Below are positions 1 through 7,948 of a DNA stretch of 64,000 bases, in pieces. The DNA is from T3Sed10-213 sp012519365. GTDB taxonomy: Bacteria > Planctomycetota > Phycisphaerae > Sedimentisphaerales > Anaerohalosphaeraceae. The notes under the pieces were generated by a model. That model saw nothing but the letters and a program-made list of their open reading frames with translations, was not told the origin of the DNA and ran no database searches. Both the position numbers and the translations under genes were made by a program. The stretch spans positions 1 to 64,000 of the forward strand of contig JAPXLV010000005.1 in the NCBI GenBank assembly GCA_033809355.1, written 5' to 3'. Numbering within the stretch: the stretch's first letter is position 1; the number at the start of each line of letters is the position of its first letter.

Positions 1-926
1 TGCTTGATCAGCGTCATTGTAGCGGCCTTGACGGGCACTGTCGCGGCCTTGCGATTTTTGGTATAAGCACTATCCACCTGTACCGTAAGCCCGTCAAAAT
101 CAAAACTGGTGCGTTTTAGGCTGCGTATTTCGTTTCGCCGAAGTCCGGTCTCCAGTGCCAGCCGATAAACCAGTGCGCGTTCCTGCCCGCTCATCGTGTA
201 GGCGTAACCCCCTTTTGTTGATGTCCATTGAATCAGCCAGGCCGCTTCGTCCTGCGACAAGGCGCGCCGTTGATTTGCGACCTGAACATTTTTAATCGTC
301 AGGCCGGTCAGCGGGTCAGCGGTAATCGCCCCTTCGGCTGTAAGCCATTTTGTAAACTGTTTGACGGCTCGGACGTGATGGCGTTTTGTCATCGACGACA
401 CAACAGCGCCGGTTTCGACGGATTCGACCTTGCCGGTTTTGGAATTTTTGCGGAATACCTGTTTTTTCAGTCGGTCGATTGCCAGCAGGACTTTCCCACG
501 GCTGATGTCATTCAGCGTGCGGCATCCGGCCTCGGCCAGTACCCGTTCGGCTCGATTGCTTTGCTGTTCGGCCTGTTTAGGCGTTACACCGGACGCCAGT
601 AAATGCGCCTTGAACGCCTTGATGTGCTGATTCAGCGATGTACCCGCCGCCAGCCGTGAACCGGAAATCAGGCCGAGTTTAGCCAGCCGCTTCGCGAAGT
701 CCGGCGGCTGCTGTGAAATCCACTTTTGCATATCCGCGCCGGGGGTTTCACCGGCCATTTTCAGGCCGACCAACGCTTCGACACGTCGGGCGGTCTTTTC
801 ACTTAGGGATTTGCTCGGAAACAAGGCCAGCCGATACCGTTGTCCCTCTATCCGAACATCTGTATAGTACCGGTCTGATTTGACCTGTTTGCCGTCTTTG
901 GTGTAATTGTGTCTGTACAACCTCAC
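1..926 (-). CDS. Tyrosine recombinase (phage-type integrase), C-terminus beyond window
   Basis: The minus strand is open from position 926 to the left edge (308 codons read, no stop). I chose the GTG at 926 because GGAAGG lies 7 bases upstream (934-939). The N-terminal part is basic and reads like an arm-binding/SAM-like core-binding region (RLYRHNYTKDGK at the start). Near the left edge comes the hallmark of the catalytic domain, ETGLRRNEIRSLK, which carries the first catalytic arginine of the R-K-H-R-Y set; the remaining catalytic residues, including the tyrosine, lie outside the window. It would catalyse site-specific integration/excision of a mobile element. Supporting context is the tRNA 3' fragment about 300 bases upstream on the same strand. 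Whether the gene is intact cannot be judged here. Confidence 0.85.
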   Translation of the reverse strand, partial: MRLYRHNYTKDGKQVKSDRYYTDVRIEGQRYRLALFPSKSLSEKTARRVEALVGLKMAGETPGADMQKWISQQPPDFAKRLAKLGLISGSRLAAGTSLNQHIKAFKAHLLASGVTPKQAEQQSNRAERVLAEAGCRTLNDISRGKVLLAIDRLKKQVFRKNSKTGKVESVETGAVVSSMTKRHHVRAVKQFTKWLTAEGAITADPLTGLTIKNVQVANQRRALSQDEAAWLIQWTSTKGGYAYTMSGQERALVYRLALETGLRRNEIRSLKRTSFDFDGLTVQVDSAYTKNRKAATVPVKAATMTLIK

Positions 927-939
927 TTTCAACCCTTCC

Positions 940-990
940 AAAAAAAACCCGCCGGAATGTGCTAAACGCAGGGGGGCGTTCTCCGGCGGG
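940..990 (-). terminator. Intrinsic-terminator-like hairpin just before the integrase start
   Basis: On the minus strand a perfect 9-bp stem (948-956 with 982-990) encloses a second 5-bp pairing (AACGC/GCGTT, 965-969 with 976-980), and it is followed by eight consecutive T residues (940-947). This is a textbook rho-independent terminator. It ends only about 14 bases before the integrase GTG and abuts its ribosome-binding site, so it would stop transcription coming from the attachment-site side or act as an attenuator of the integrase. Confidence 0.75.
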
Positions 991-1027
991 GTAACAATAA
1001 GTCAGATTGTCTTTCACGTTTAGCACA
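958..1027. repeat. 11-bp perfect inverted repeat upstream of the integrase
   Basis: TGTGCTAAACG at 958-968 is the exact reverse complement of CGTTTAGCACA at 1017-1027. The two arms are 48 bases apart, between the integrase start and the attachment site. One arm lies inside the loop of the terminator-like hairpin. Candidate roles are arm-type recombinase sites or an operator for element regulation; neither is shown by the sequence alone. Confidence 0.6.
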
Positions 1028-1223
1028 CTTTAACAATACCGCAAAAGGGGGTCTCACGTCAAGGGGAAAAATCTGTTGTCCCTTTGTTTGTCCCCGCAAT
1101 GAGGAAAAATAGGGAATTTAGAGGACTTACAAGGAATCTGTTCTGTATCCAGAATTCTTTGAAATATATGCGTTTTTAACCCAAAAAAGCGGTTTTTAGC
1201 ATAAAAACGCACAAAAAAAGAAC

Positions 1224-1265
1224 CGCGCCCGGCAGGACTCGAACCTGCGACCTTCGGTTTAAGAA
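1224..1265 (-). pseudogene. 3' half of a tRNA gene (probable att site)
   Basis: Read on the minus strand there is an anticodon loop (TTCTTAA), an anticodon 3' arm (ACCGA), a 5-base variable loop, a complete T-arm (GCAGG-TTCGAGT-CCTGC), an acceptor 3' strand (CGGGCGC) and a discriminator G. The 5' side does not pair: no matching anticodon arm, D-arm or acceptor strand lies upstream. The gene is therefore only the 3' part, beginning in the anticodon loop, which is the usual crossover region for tRNA-targeting integrases. If the loop is original the anticodon is CTT (lysine), but the join falls in the loop, so identity is tentative. The integrase follows on the same strand. Confidence 0.75.
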
Positions 1266-1313
1266 AGGGATGTTCCTGTAAGCGGGAAGCTCGACTGAAA
1301 AGTGCGTTGATGC

Positions 1314-1637
1314 TTAAAGTGCGCAGAATTGAACCGCTATGCCGATTGTGCCGTTGCGCAGCATATCGTTGCGCTCCACGCGCACGACCTTGGCGGTCTT
1401 GATTCGGGCGTATTGGCCTTTTTGACGGGCAAGTGTCACCGTTCGTGGAAAGTTGACCTCTACTTCGTGGCCGGAACGGACCGGTGCGGTCATCGGAAGA
1501 CTGATATACGCACCGCCTTTGCTGACATTGACGCTTTTTCCTGAAAAGAAACGGTTGGCTTCCGGAATCCAAACACTGACCGGCCAGGCTAAATCCGAAC
1601 GTCTGTCTTTACGCTGTTCAACAATGGTACTTTCCAT
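1314..1637 (-). CDS. Small single-domain PilZ protein (c-di-GMP binding)
   Basis: A 107-residue protein from ATG 1637, chosen because GGAG lies 9 bases upstream; two earlier in-frame ATGs lack a good site. It is a single PilZ domain: the RKDRR segment near residues 8-12 gives the RxxxR c-di-GMP motif, and NVSKGGAYI gives the D/N-x-S-x-x-G motif that completes the binding site. Such one-domain proteins relay cyclic-di-GMP level to a partner, often in motility or polysaccharide export. Its stop codon lies about 50 bases from the tRNA fragment, so it is probably the first chromosomal gene flanking the integrated element. The partner is unknown. Confidence 0.8.
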   Translation of the reverse strand: MESTIVEQRKDRRSDLAWPVSVWIPEANRFFSGKSVNVSKGGAYISLPMTAPVRSGHEVEVNFPRTVTLARQKGQYARIKTAKVVRVERNDMLRNGTIGIAVQFCAL

Positions 1638-1977
1638 AGTTCCAATCTCCATGAATCTGGTTAACTTAATTGCCATACGTAAGCTATCGGCGATGTAAAA
1701 ATGGGGTGTTTAGTTAATTTGGAGAAATTTTTTAAGGATTTAAGTTTTTTTAGCCTCATTTTCGGGTAAACACACTGGCTGCTGAGAAGTGGATTAAGAA
1801 TAATATATTATTCGACTATTTTTATCGGACATACGAAATCATAAACCCGACCTAAAAAAAGAGGATACCTCGATGTGTTTTTGGAAAGAAAAAACGTTTT
1901 GAACGCGTCAACTCTATGGGTATGAAGAAAACTTGTTTCGAACGCCCCAAAGTTTATTCTTTCATGGAGAGATGAAA
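1638..1977. other. Divergent intergenic region, PilZ gene / esterase gene
   Basis: About 340 AT-rich bases between two divergently read genes. It holds the upstream signals of both. I see a short palindrome AATAATATATTATT near 1800 but no -10/-35 pair that I would defend, and no convincing small ORF. Confidence 0.4.
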
Positions 1978-2901
1978 ATGCTTCAATGGATGCTGTGTGC
2001 GGCTGCCATTATGCTGTTTTCGAACGAAACTCCAGCAGCATCGGCCCAATCGGACGCAAAAGAATCGCTCGATCGTTATCTGGATGTCGTCTATGCCACG
2101 GTCGAACAAGGCGACCAAAGTCGCGAATTGAAACTGGACATATTTATTCCAAGAAATGCCAAAAAACCGGTGCCGGTGGTTGTCTGGATACACGGCGGGG
2201 CCTGGATGGTCGGCGACAAACGCCCGTGTGCCTCATTGTTTATGACCGAACACGGCTTTGCTGCTGCCAGTATCGGCTATCGGCTGTACCCCGAGGCCAT
2301 TTTTCCTGCCCAAATCCACGATTGCAAGGCCGCAATTCGGTTCCTCCGAGCCAATGCCGAAAAGTACGGCATCGATCCTAACGCCATCGGCGTGTGGGGG
2401 GCTTCGGCCGGCGGACATTTGGCCGCGATGCTCGGCGTCAGCGCCGGCAATGAACAGGCCGACGGCACCCTCGGTGACTACACCAACGTTTCAACCCGTG
2501 TGCAGGCCGTATGCAGTTGGTTCGGCCCGATGGACTTTTTCACGATGCCTCTCGGCCGACGACAATTTCAAGCCGATCGGGACCCGGAAACGCTACTTCT
2601 TGGCGGACGTCTGTCCGAAAAGCAGGACTTGGCCCGACTGGTCAGCCCCATCTCCCACGTTTCCAAAGATGACCCGCCGTTTTTGTTTATGCATGGCAAC
2701 AGGGATACCACCGTACCGCTCCAGCAGAGCCGTTTGATGCACGAGATGCTCACCGCCGCGGGCGTACCGTCCGAGTTGATCGTGCTCAAGGGTGAAGGCC
2801 ACGGCTTTCGAGACAACCAAGCCGCAGCCCAAAAAGTCCTGCAGTTTTTCAAGCGACAACTCCAGGATAAACCCAAGGACAAAATTGCGACTGAAGAATA
2901 G
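1978..2901 (+). CDS. Secreted alpha/beta-hydrolase esterase (BD-FAE / acetyl-esterase type)
   Basis: A 307-residue protein from ATG 1978, with GGAGA six bases upstream at 1966-1970. The N-terminus is a signal peptide ending around ASA (residues 21-23). The oxyanion-hole motif HGGAW (72-76), the nucleophile elbow GASAGG with Ser143, Asp243 in the MHGNRDTTVP segment and His275 in GEGHGF form a complete catalytic triad. This architecture is typical of BD-FAE / esterase_phb-like carboxylesterases that remove acetyl or feruloyl groups from plant or algal polysaccharides outside the cytoplasm. A polysaccharide role fits the GH43, GH51 and GH95 genes elsewhere in the window, but the substrate is inferred. 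It stands alone. Confidence 0.85.
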   Translation: MLQWMLCAAAIMLFSNETPAASAQSDAKESLDRYLDVVYATVEQGDQSRELKLDIFIPRNAKKPVPVVVWIHGGAWMVGDKRPCASLFMTEHGFAAASIGYRLYPEAIFPAQIHDCKAAIRFLRANAEKYGIDPNAIGVWGASAGGHLAAMLGVSAGNEQADGTLGDYTNVSTRVQAVCSWFGPMDFFTMPLGRRQFQADRDPETLLLGGRLSEKQDLARLVSPISHVSKDDPPFLFMHGNRDTTVPLQQSRLMHEMLTAAGVPSELIVLKGEGHGFRDNQAAAQKVLQFFKRQLQDKPKDKIATEE

Positions 2902-2927
2902 CCCCCAAAACAGCTGGGACCAGCTAA

Positions 2928-2971
2928 ACAAAAAAAAGACTCTCCTGCGAGTCATTCTCTCGGAGGAGAGC
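2928..2971 (-). terminator. Hairpin plus T-tract reading on the minus strand
   Basis: GACTCTCCT (2938-2946) pairs with the AGGAGAG at about 2964-2970. The A-rich run at 2929-2936 becomes a T-tract on the minus strand. As drawn it terminates minus-strand transcription, although no minus-strand gene lies immediately upstream; it may simply guard the 3' end of the esterase gene. Confidence 0.5.
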
Positions 2972-3166
2972 CCGCTTGCCCTGTGATTCAAATCAACGCC
3001 CTGCTATCCGTTACGCATAAAAATCTCTTTTGGAAATTGAGGCATTGTCCTTCCGGGTTTGCGTAATGGCAGAAATAGAAGTGTTCCTAAATATGACTCT
3101 TTCTACAAAAAACAATGAATTTTTGATTTTTTTCACAAAATTTTGCATTTTTAGTCGATTCAAAGC

Positions 3167-3194
3167 TTGATTTTTGTTGATTTAGGAGTATAGT
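3167..3194 (+). promoter_or_regulatory. Sigma-70-type promoter of tRNA-Gly
   Basis: TTGATT (3167-3172), 16 bases, TATAGT (3189-3194), in a very AT-rich stretch. The predicted start falls just before the tRNA at 3208. Confidence 0.65.
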
Positions 3195-3207
3195 AAAGGC
3201 GGATTTT

Positions 3208-3279
3208 GCGGGTGTAGCTCAGTGGTAGAGCGTCACGTTGCCAACGTGAATGTCGTCGGTTCAAATCCGATCACCCGCT
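3208..3279 (+). tRNA. tRNA-Gly (GCC)
   Basis: A complete cloverleaf: acceptor GCGGGTG/CACCCGC, D-arm around AGCTC-AGTGGTA-GAGC, anticodon arm TCACG/CGTGA with loop TTGCCAA (anticodon GCC), and T-arm TCGG-TTCAAAT-CCGA. Discriminator T. No CCA is encoded. Confidence 0.97.
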
Positions 3280-3289
3280 TTGCGTTGGG

Positions 3290-3325
3290 ACACCTTTTTG
3301 TAAGAAATCAGCTTAGAAAAGGTGT
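3290..3325. other. Strong hairpin after tRNA-Gly
   Basis: ACACCTTTT (3290-3298) pairs with AAAAGGTGT (3317-3325), extended by TAAG/CTTA (3301-3304 with 3312-3315). There is no T-tract afterwards, so it is more likely a processing or stabilising structure at the tRNA 3' trailer than a terminator. Confidence 0.5.
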
Positions 3326-3342
3326 ATTCCAAGAGTGTGTAC

Positions 3343-3486
3343 TATAATAACAGTAACGACATAGCTTTTGCGAGGTACCGGCTACGGGTAGTCTGGCGCA
3401 GGTCGCTTAAGCGTTTGAAAAAGGCTTTTTGGTCTTTATTTGGATGCTTCGGTCGGCGCGGAAAGAGCCGACCGATTTTGTTTTAG
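3343..3486 (+). promoter_or_regulatory. Possible transcribed leader or small RNA upstream of tig
   Basis: A perfect TATAAT (3343-3348) with no clear -35 could start a transcript here. The following 100 bases contain no ORF, and the stretch ends in an intrinsic terminator (3450-3486) only 36 bases before the trigger-factor start. Either this is a short independent RNA or a leader whose terminator attenuates tig. No known RNA family was recognised. Confidence 0.35.
3450..3486 (+). terminator. Intrinsic terminator / attenuator before tig
   Basis: An 8-bp perfect stem CGGTCGGC/GCCGACCG (3450-3457 with 3467-3474) is followed by ATTTTGTTTTA. There is hardly room for another promoter between it and the tig ribosome-binding site (3507-3512), so tig transcription probably passes through it. 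Confidence 0.7.
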
Positions 3487-3521
3487 TATGGCATCATAAC
3501 CCCAATCAGGAGAAACAGGCG

Positions 3522-4958
3522 ATGACCGACGAAAAAATTGAAAACATGGAGGCAACCGAACAGGCTGCGGAAGAAACCCCCGCAGAGAAACACCCAAATC
3601 TCGTTACAGTTACCGAGTCCGGGCCGTGTAAGAAAAAAATTGAAATTGAGATTCCTGAACAGAAAGTTCGGGAATATTTGGACAAGAAATATCAAGACCT
3701 TCGCAAGGTGGCTGAGGTGCCCGGTTTTCGGAAGGGACGTGCCCCGCTGCGTTTGATTGAGAAACGTTTTGGAAGCGACATTTCCAATCAAGCCAAGCTC
3801 GAATTGATCATTGAAGCGGCCGAGGCGGCCATCAAAGACAACAATCTGGACACCCTCGGCGACCCGAGCATTGACCACGAAAAGATCGAATTGCCCAGCA
3901 CGGGGCCGATGAAATTCGATTTTGAAGTTGAAATTCGTCCGGAATTCGATCTGCCCGACTTGGAAGGCATCACCGTCAGCAAGCCTAAGGTGGAAGTGAC
4001 TGAACAGATGGTGGACGAACAGCTGCAGACGCTTCGGCGCCAGGCGGGTGTGTGGACACCAAAAGACAAACCGGCCGAGTTGGACGATCAAATTATAGCC
4101 GACGTTGTCCTGAACGTGGAAGACCATAATGAACGCAACAAGGAGGATAACGTCGAGATCTATGTTCGCAAAACCGCCTTTGCAGCCGGCATTCCCATCG
4201 AAGATTTTGACCAATTGATGAAGGACGCACGGCACGGCGATACGCGAAAAACCACTGTTGAACTGCCTTCAACCTTCTACAATGAAGACTACCGCGGTAA
4301 AAAGGTCAATGTTGAGATTTTCGTCAAGGAAGTTAAAACCCTTGAGCCGGCAGAGATGAATGAAGAGTTTTTGTCCCGATATGGTGCGTCCGATGAAAAT
4401 GACCTGAGGGATATGCTTCGCGACCATTTGGAAAGTCAGGCCGAGCGTAGTGCTCAATCCGCGATGAGCGAGCAAGTGTACGCTTATCTGCGTGATAAGG
4501 TTGAGTTCGATCTGCCCGAAACACTGGTCGCAAGCCAGGCGCTGTCGATCCTTCAGCGGCAGTACTCCAATTTGCTGATGCAGGGGTTGTCCCGCGAGCA
4601 GATTGACGAGCAGATGGATCGGCTTCGTGCCGCATCGGATCAGCAGGCCAAGGAACAGCTCAAGATGTTCTTTATTATGGATAAGGTGGCCGATGCGTTG
4701 GATGTATCGGTATCGGAAGAGGAAATCAACAGCCATATCGCCTATGTCGCGGCGATTCGCGGCCGTCGCCCTGAGCGGATGCGTGAAGAATTGGCCCGCG
4801 ACGGTTCATTGAGCCAATTTGTACTTCAGGTTCGCGAACAAAAAGCCATCGAGAAGATTCTTGAAAAAGCCAACATTGTCGAAGAGCAGCCCGCTGAAGG
4901 ACAAAAGGCCGAAGAGGCGACCACCGAGGGAAATAGTGACCAGTCCGGCTTTGAATAA
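3522..4958 (+). CDS. tig: Trigger factor, ribosome-associated chaperone/PPIase
   Basis: A 478-residue protein from ATG 3522, preceded by AGGAG at 3507-3512; an in-frame ORF extends further upstream but lacks a ribosome site and enters the terminator hairpin. The N-terminal ribosome-docking domain carries the signature GFRKGRAP (residues 68-75), which contacts ribosomal protein L23 at the tunnel exit. An FKBP-type PPIase-like middle domain and the helical C-terminal chaperone domain follow, and the length is close to the family norm of about 430-450. Oddities are an acidic leader of about 25 residues before the docking domain and an acidic tail. It folds nascent cytosolic proteins. Usual partners clpP/clpX are not next to it here. 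Confidence 0.95.
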   Translation: MTDEKIENMEATEQAAEETPAEKHPNLVTVTESGPCKKKIEIEIPEQKVREYLDKKYQDLRKVAEVPGFRKGRAPLRLIEKRFGSDISNQAKLELIIEAAEAAIKDNNLDTLGDPSIDHEKIELPSTGPMKFDFEVEIRPEFDLPDLEGITVSKPKVEVTEQMVDEQLQTLRRQAGVWTPKDKPAELDDQIIADVVLNVEDHNERNKEDNVEIYVRKTAFAAGIPIEDFDQLMKDARHGDTRKTTVELPSTFYNEDYRGKKVNVEIFVKEVKTLEPAEMNEEFLSRYGASDENDLRDMLRDHLESQAERSAQSAMSEQVYAYLRDKVEFDLPETLVASQALSILQRQYSNLLMQGLSREQIDEQMDRLRAASDQQAKEQLKMFFIMDKVADALDVSVSEEEINSHIAYVAAIRGRRPERMREELARDGSLSQFVLQVREQKAIEKILEKANIVEEQPAEGQKAEEATTEGNSDQSGFE

Positions 4959-5018
4959 CGCAGACCGAGGCCAGTGAACCGCGTATTTGGTGACCTGCCA
5001 GTGACAAAACAAAGGCAT

Positions 5019-5056
5019 AAAAAAGGCCGACGGGTTCTTCCCGCCGGCCTTTTTGG
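5019..5056. terminator. Bidirectional terminator between tig and the GH43 gene
   Basis: GGCCGACGGG/CCCGCCGGCC (one A-C mismatch, loop TTCTT) is flanked by AAAAAA on the left and TTTTT on the right. It can therefore terminate both convergent genes. Confidence 0.85.
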
Positions 5057-5072
5057 TTTTGAGAAAATGCGA

Positions 5073-6350
5073 TTAATTGCAAATTTTTATGCCGCGAATA
5101 ACGGCTCCATTCTGATTTCTTCCGATAACCGATGTGCCGCACGGCTCAATGATGCAGCGGTCAATTGAGGTGCTTTCCCCGTCGCCGGGCCAAGTCAGCA
5201 TCATCTGATTATTCGCCACGCTCCACGACGCTCGTCGATGATTGGCAATCCGTCCGCCTGGAATCAGATCGACGATGCGCTCTTGTCCGTAATCGACGGA
5301 CATACGCCAGCTTCCCACCAGCTGCTCGGCGGTAAAGCGGCCGGCATAGGGCCGCGGAGGGTTGGCCGGGCTAAGGGGCTGGCCGACCACAGGCCAGCCG
5401 TCTTGTGTCCAATACATCGGGCGAATCTGAAGGATGCGATGCTTGTCCAGATGGCAGGTGTCGTACGTATGGTGCACCATAAAATTGCCCATTTTGCTTT
5501 GAAGAACGGAATTATGGCCGGGGCCGCGCCAGTTGTCATTGTTGGCCAGCACCAGCGTGCCGCCGCCCTGGGTCATCGGCTTGTCCTCGAAATCCACATA
5601 GGGCCCTTCGGGTTTTTGAGAACGACCGACCATCACCTTATAGGTACTTTCGGCCCCGTTGCAGCAGGAATCGAATGATACAAATAAATAATAATACTCG
5701 CCCCGTCGAATCAAGAACGCCCCTTCTATTGCACGCGAGCCGGTCAGGCGTGTGGCGACAGTGGGGTATCGCTGGGCCTTGGCAATAAATTTGCCGGTAT
5801 CGGGGTTAATCTCGGCGAATTTAATGCCGCCCCAATGGGAGCCCCAAACCGCATATGCCCTGCCGTCCTCATCCTGGTAAACTGCAATATCAATGGCGTT
5901 AAAATCGTCGCGGTCGGGAAATGATTCCACCACCAATCCCAAATCTGTCCATTTGTAATCGGGCGAAGCGGGGTCGAGGGTCTTGTTGACCGCCACGCCA
6001 GTCACGGAGCGCTGGCTGCCAAACGACGAGACACTGTAATAGGCGTAGTACTTTCCGTTGAGTTTTACGATATGCGGGGCCCAAATCCCTTCGGTCTGAG
6101 GGATGGCCTGCTTGGCCCAGTCGGGTACTGGTTTATCAAATATCCGATCGATCATCGTCCAATGGACCAAATCCGCGGAGCGATAGATGGGAAGCCCCTG
6201 GCCGGTAGCGAAAATGTAAAACTGGCCGTCATCGCTTTCAATAATCGTCGGATCCGGCATGCCCTGCAATACGCCTTCGACTGCAAACACAGGCGATACC
6301 GCTCCGGAAACGATCAACAGCAGAATGAGAGAAGTGATTGATTTTGACAT
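5073..6350 (-). CDS. Secreted GH43 glycosidase (arabinanase/arabinofuranosidase type)
   Basis: A 425-residue protein with AGGAG upstream of ATG 6350 and a signal peptide ending near VFA (residues 21-23). The five-bladed propeller signature is complete: general base Asp33 in MPDPT, pKa-modulating Asp153 in NAIDI and general acid Glu208 in AIEGAF; GHNSV supplies the metal-coordinating histidine typical of endo-arabinanase-like members. A C-terminal stretch of about 90 residues (GRFTAEQLVGSWRM onward) looks like the lipocalin-like add-on of some GH43 enzymes. It should cleave alpha-1,5-arabinan or related pentose polymers outside the cytoplasm. A sigma-54-type promoter lies about 40 bases upstream, which is unusual for a hydrolase. 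Exact substrate uncertain. Confidence 0.88.
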   Translation of the reverse strand: MSKSITSLILLLIVSGAVSPVFAVEGVLQGMPDPTIIESDDGQFYIFATGQGLPIYRSADLVHWTMIDRIFDKPVPDWAKQAIPQTEGIWAPHIVKLNGKYYAYYSVSSFGSQRSVTGVAVNKTLDPASPDYKWTDLGLVVESFPDRDDFNAIDIAVYQDEDGRAYAVWGSHWGGIKFAEINPDTGKFIAKAQRYPTVATRLTGSRAIEGAFLIRRGEYYYLFVSFDSCCNGAESTYKVMVGRSQKPEGPYVDFEDKPMTQGGGTLVLANNDNWRGPGHNSVLQSKMGNFMVHHTYDTCHLDKHRILQIRPMYWTQDGWPVVGQPLSPANPPRPYAGRFTAEQLVGSWRMSVDYGQERIVDLIPGGRIANHRRASWSVANNQMMLTWPGDGESTSIDRCIIEPCGTSVIGRNQNGAVIRGIKICN

Positions 6351-6389
6351 TTTGGGTCTCCTAAACAGTTAGACTCACTCGGGTCAACA

Positions 6390-6408
6390 TTGGCAACGTC
6401 GGTGCCAT
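6390..6408 (-). promoter_or_regulatory. Sigma-54 (-24/-12) promoter candidate, GH43 gene
   Basis: On the minus strand TGGCAC-N5-TTGC, with GG at 6405-6406 and GC at 6393-6394 separated by exactly ten bases. It matches the core consensus in full and lies about 40 bases before the GH43 start, leaving room for its ribosome site. Confidence 0.6.
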
Positions 6409-6562
6409 CGTAGCCAAAATGTTCGCAAAATCAACATTTTTTTGTACCATTCCGCTTGGCAGTAAGTCTGTCGTTGACACAAAGCAGGCACGATACATTG
6501 ACACAATCGCGTGGAATTTAAAAGACCAAAAGGGCGGTATGTCGCAAATGCCTTAGCCGGTT

Positions 6563-7948
6563 TTATCTTCGGGCTTCTCTGTTTTTATAGAAGCCGAGAC
6601 GACGCCAAAAAGAGCATCGTCGTCTTTTTTTGATATCCCGCCAAAGGGCCTGAGCGGCACTGTGAAAGGGCTCTTGGTTGCCTCGGAGGGCGTGACATCT
6701 TGCGACAAAAAGCCGGGCTGTCTCCCACTCTTCCAGCTGGGCGGATATCCAGGCGGCATCCAAAAGCGTTATCGCATCCTCGTCATTGAGCCGCAGGGCC
6801 TGCTCAATACATTGTCGCGCGCCGACATATTCGCCTCGCAGCATCAGAGCCAACGCCAGGCCGCGAAACGCCCGCGGTTCCTCGCGTTCCAATTCCAATG
6901 CCTGCAAAAAACAGTGCGCCGCCCCTTCCGAATCTTCCAGCTGCACAAACATTGCGCCCATGCCCACCAAGACTTCCACATCCTGCACGTCCCTCTTGAA
7001 CTCGGCTCTAAGCAACGCAGCAGCCCGATCGTATAAGCCCTGACGCATCATCATCTCGGCCAATCGATACCGGGGGCCTGCCATTCGGCTATCCTGCTTC
7101 ATTGCCTCTTGGTAGTGGCGCAGTGCCGCCTCAGAGCGGCCGCAAAGCCGATGCACCTCGCCCAGATAAAACCACCCTGTCGCAGAATCCGGATCAAACT
7201 CAAGGATTCGGTTAAACTTTTCTTTGGCAGCTTCAACGTCTCCGCTTTCGAGCAAAAATACGCCGAAATCCAATAAAACGTCCAAATCCGCCGGATTTTT
7301 TCTGATTTCACTCAAAAATGCGCTGCGCGCCTGGTTCCCCTGGCCGCTGACCCAATATACTTGGGCCAAACGGTACTGAATTTGCGGATGGGATGGGTCG
7401 AGTTCGGCAGTTTTTTCCCAGCACCAAATGGCGCGGTCATAGTCTCCTCGTGAAAACAGTGAATTGCCGATGTTATAAAAGCACAATGGGCAGCCGCTTT
7501 GAATCTGCTGGGCCAGGTAAAACATCTGCTCGGCCTTCTCATGCTGCTCCATTTCGGTATACGTGATGATCCGGTTGCAATAGGCCGGCTCGAATCGCGG
7601 ATTCATTTGTTCGATTCGCTCAAACGTGGTCAATGCCTGGTCATATTGAGCGGTACGGGTATAGTCCACTCCGAGACAATTCATCACTTCAATATCATCG
7701 TCCAATAACTCAAGGGCCTTCTGATAGCAGAAAATCGCCTTGTCGTACTGTTCCAACCCATCGAGGGTCAGGCCCATATTAAAGTACCAGCAGCCGTTTT
7801 CAGGCCCTTTTTCAACCGCTTCGGTCATTTTCTTGAAGGCTTGGTCCATCTGGCCTTTTTCATAAAGATCAAAGGCCTCCTCAGCCAGTATCTCGGCCTG
7901 TTCCCATTCATGGCCGAAGAACTCATGCGATTCAAACGAATGATCCAT
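6563..7948 (-). CDS. TPR-repeat protein, about eleven repeats
   Basis: A 461-residue soluble protein without signal peptide; GAGGA precedes ATG 7948. Most of the chain (about residues 20-420) is consecutive 34-residue TPR units with the W-G-Y-A-P pattern (GCWYFNMGLTLDGLEQYDKA, CPLCFYNIGNSLFSRGDYDR and later repeats). The last 30 residues are very basic (KKRRRCSFWRR). It probably scaffolds a cytoplasmic complex, but no catalytic domain is present and the partner is unknown. Its stop codon is some 200 bases from the GH43 gene and the two share no obvious operon. Confidence 0.8.
   Translation of the reverse strand: MDHSFESHEFFGHEWEQAEILAEEAFDLYEKGQMDQAFKKMTEAVEKGPENGCWYFNMGLTLDGLEQYDKAIFCYQKALELLDDDIEVMNCLGVDYTRTAQYDQALTTFERIEQMNPRFEPAYCNRIITYTEMEQHEKAEQMFYLAQQIQSGCPLCFYNIGNSLFSRGDYDRAIWCWEKTAELDPSHPQIQYRLAQVYWVSGQGNQARSAFLSEIRKNPADLDVLLDFGVFLLESGDVEAAKEKFNRILEFDPDSATGWFYLGEVHRLCGRSEAALRHYQEAMKQDSRMAGPRYRLAEMMMRQGLYDRAAALLRAEFKRDVQDVEVLVGMGAMFVQLEDSEGAAHCFLQALELEREEPRAFRGLALALMLRGEYVGARQCIEQALRLNDEDAITLLDAAWISAQLEEWETARLFVARCHALRGNQEPFHSAAQALWRDIKKRRRCSFWRRLGFYKNREARR

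Noticed and set aside
799..1026. A 75-codon ORF overlapping the integrase start, possibly a leader fused by slippage on the T8 run
   Set aside because: It would require a +1 shift, has no ribosome site, and the integrase has its own good site at 934-939.
1054..1572. 172-codon minus-strand ORF spanning the tRNA fragment and the PilZ gene
   Set aside because: It is an out-of-frame shadow of the PilZ gene with no family resemblance and atypical composition.
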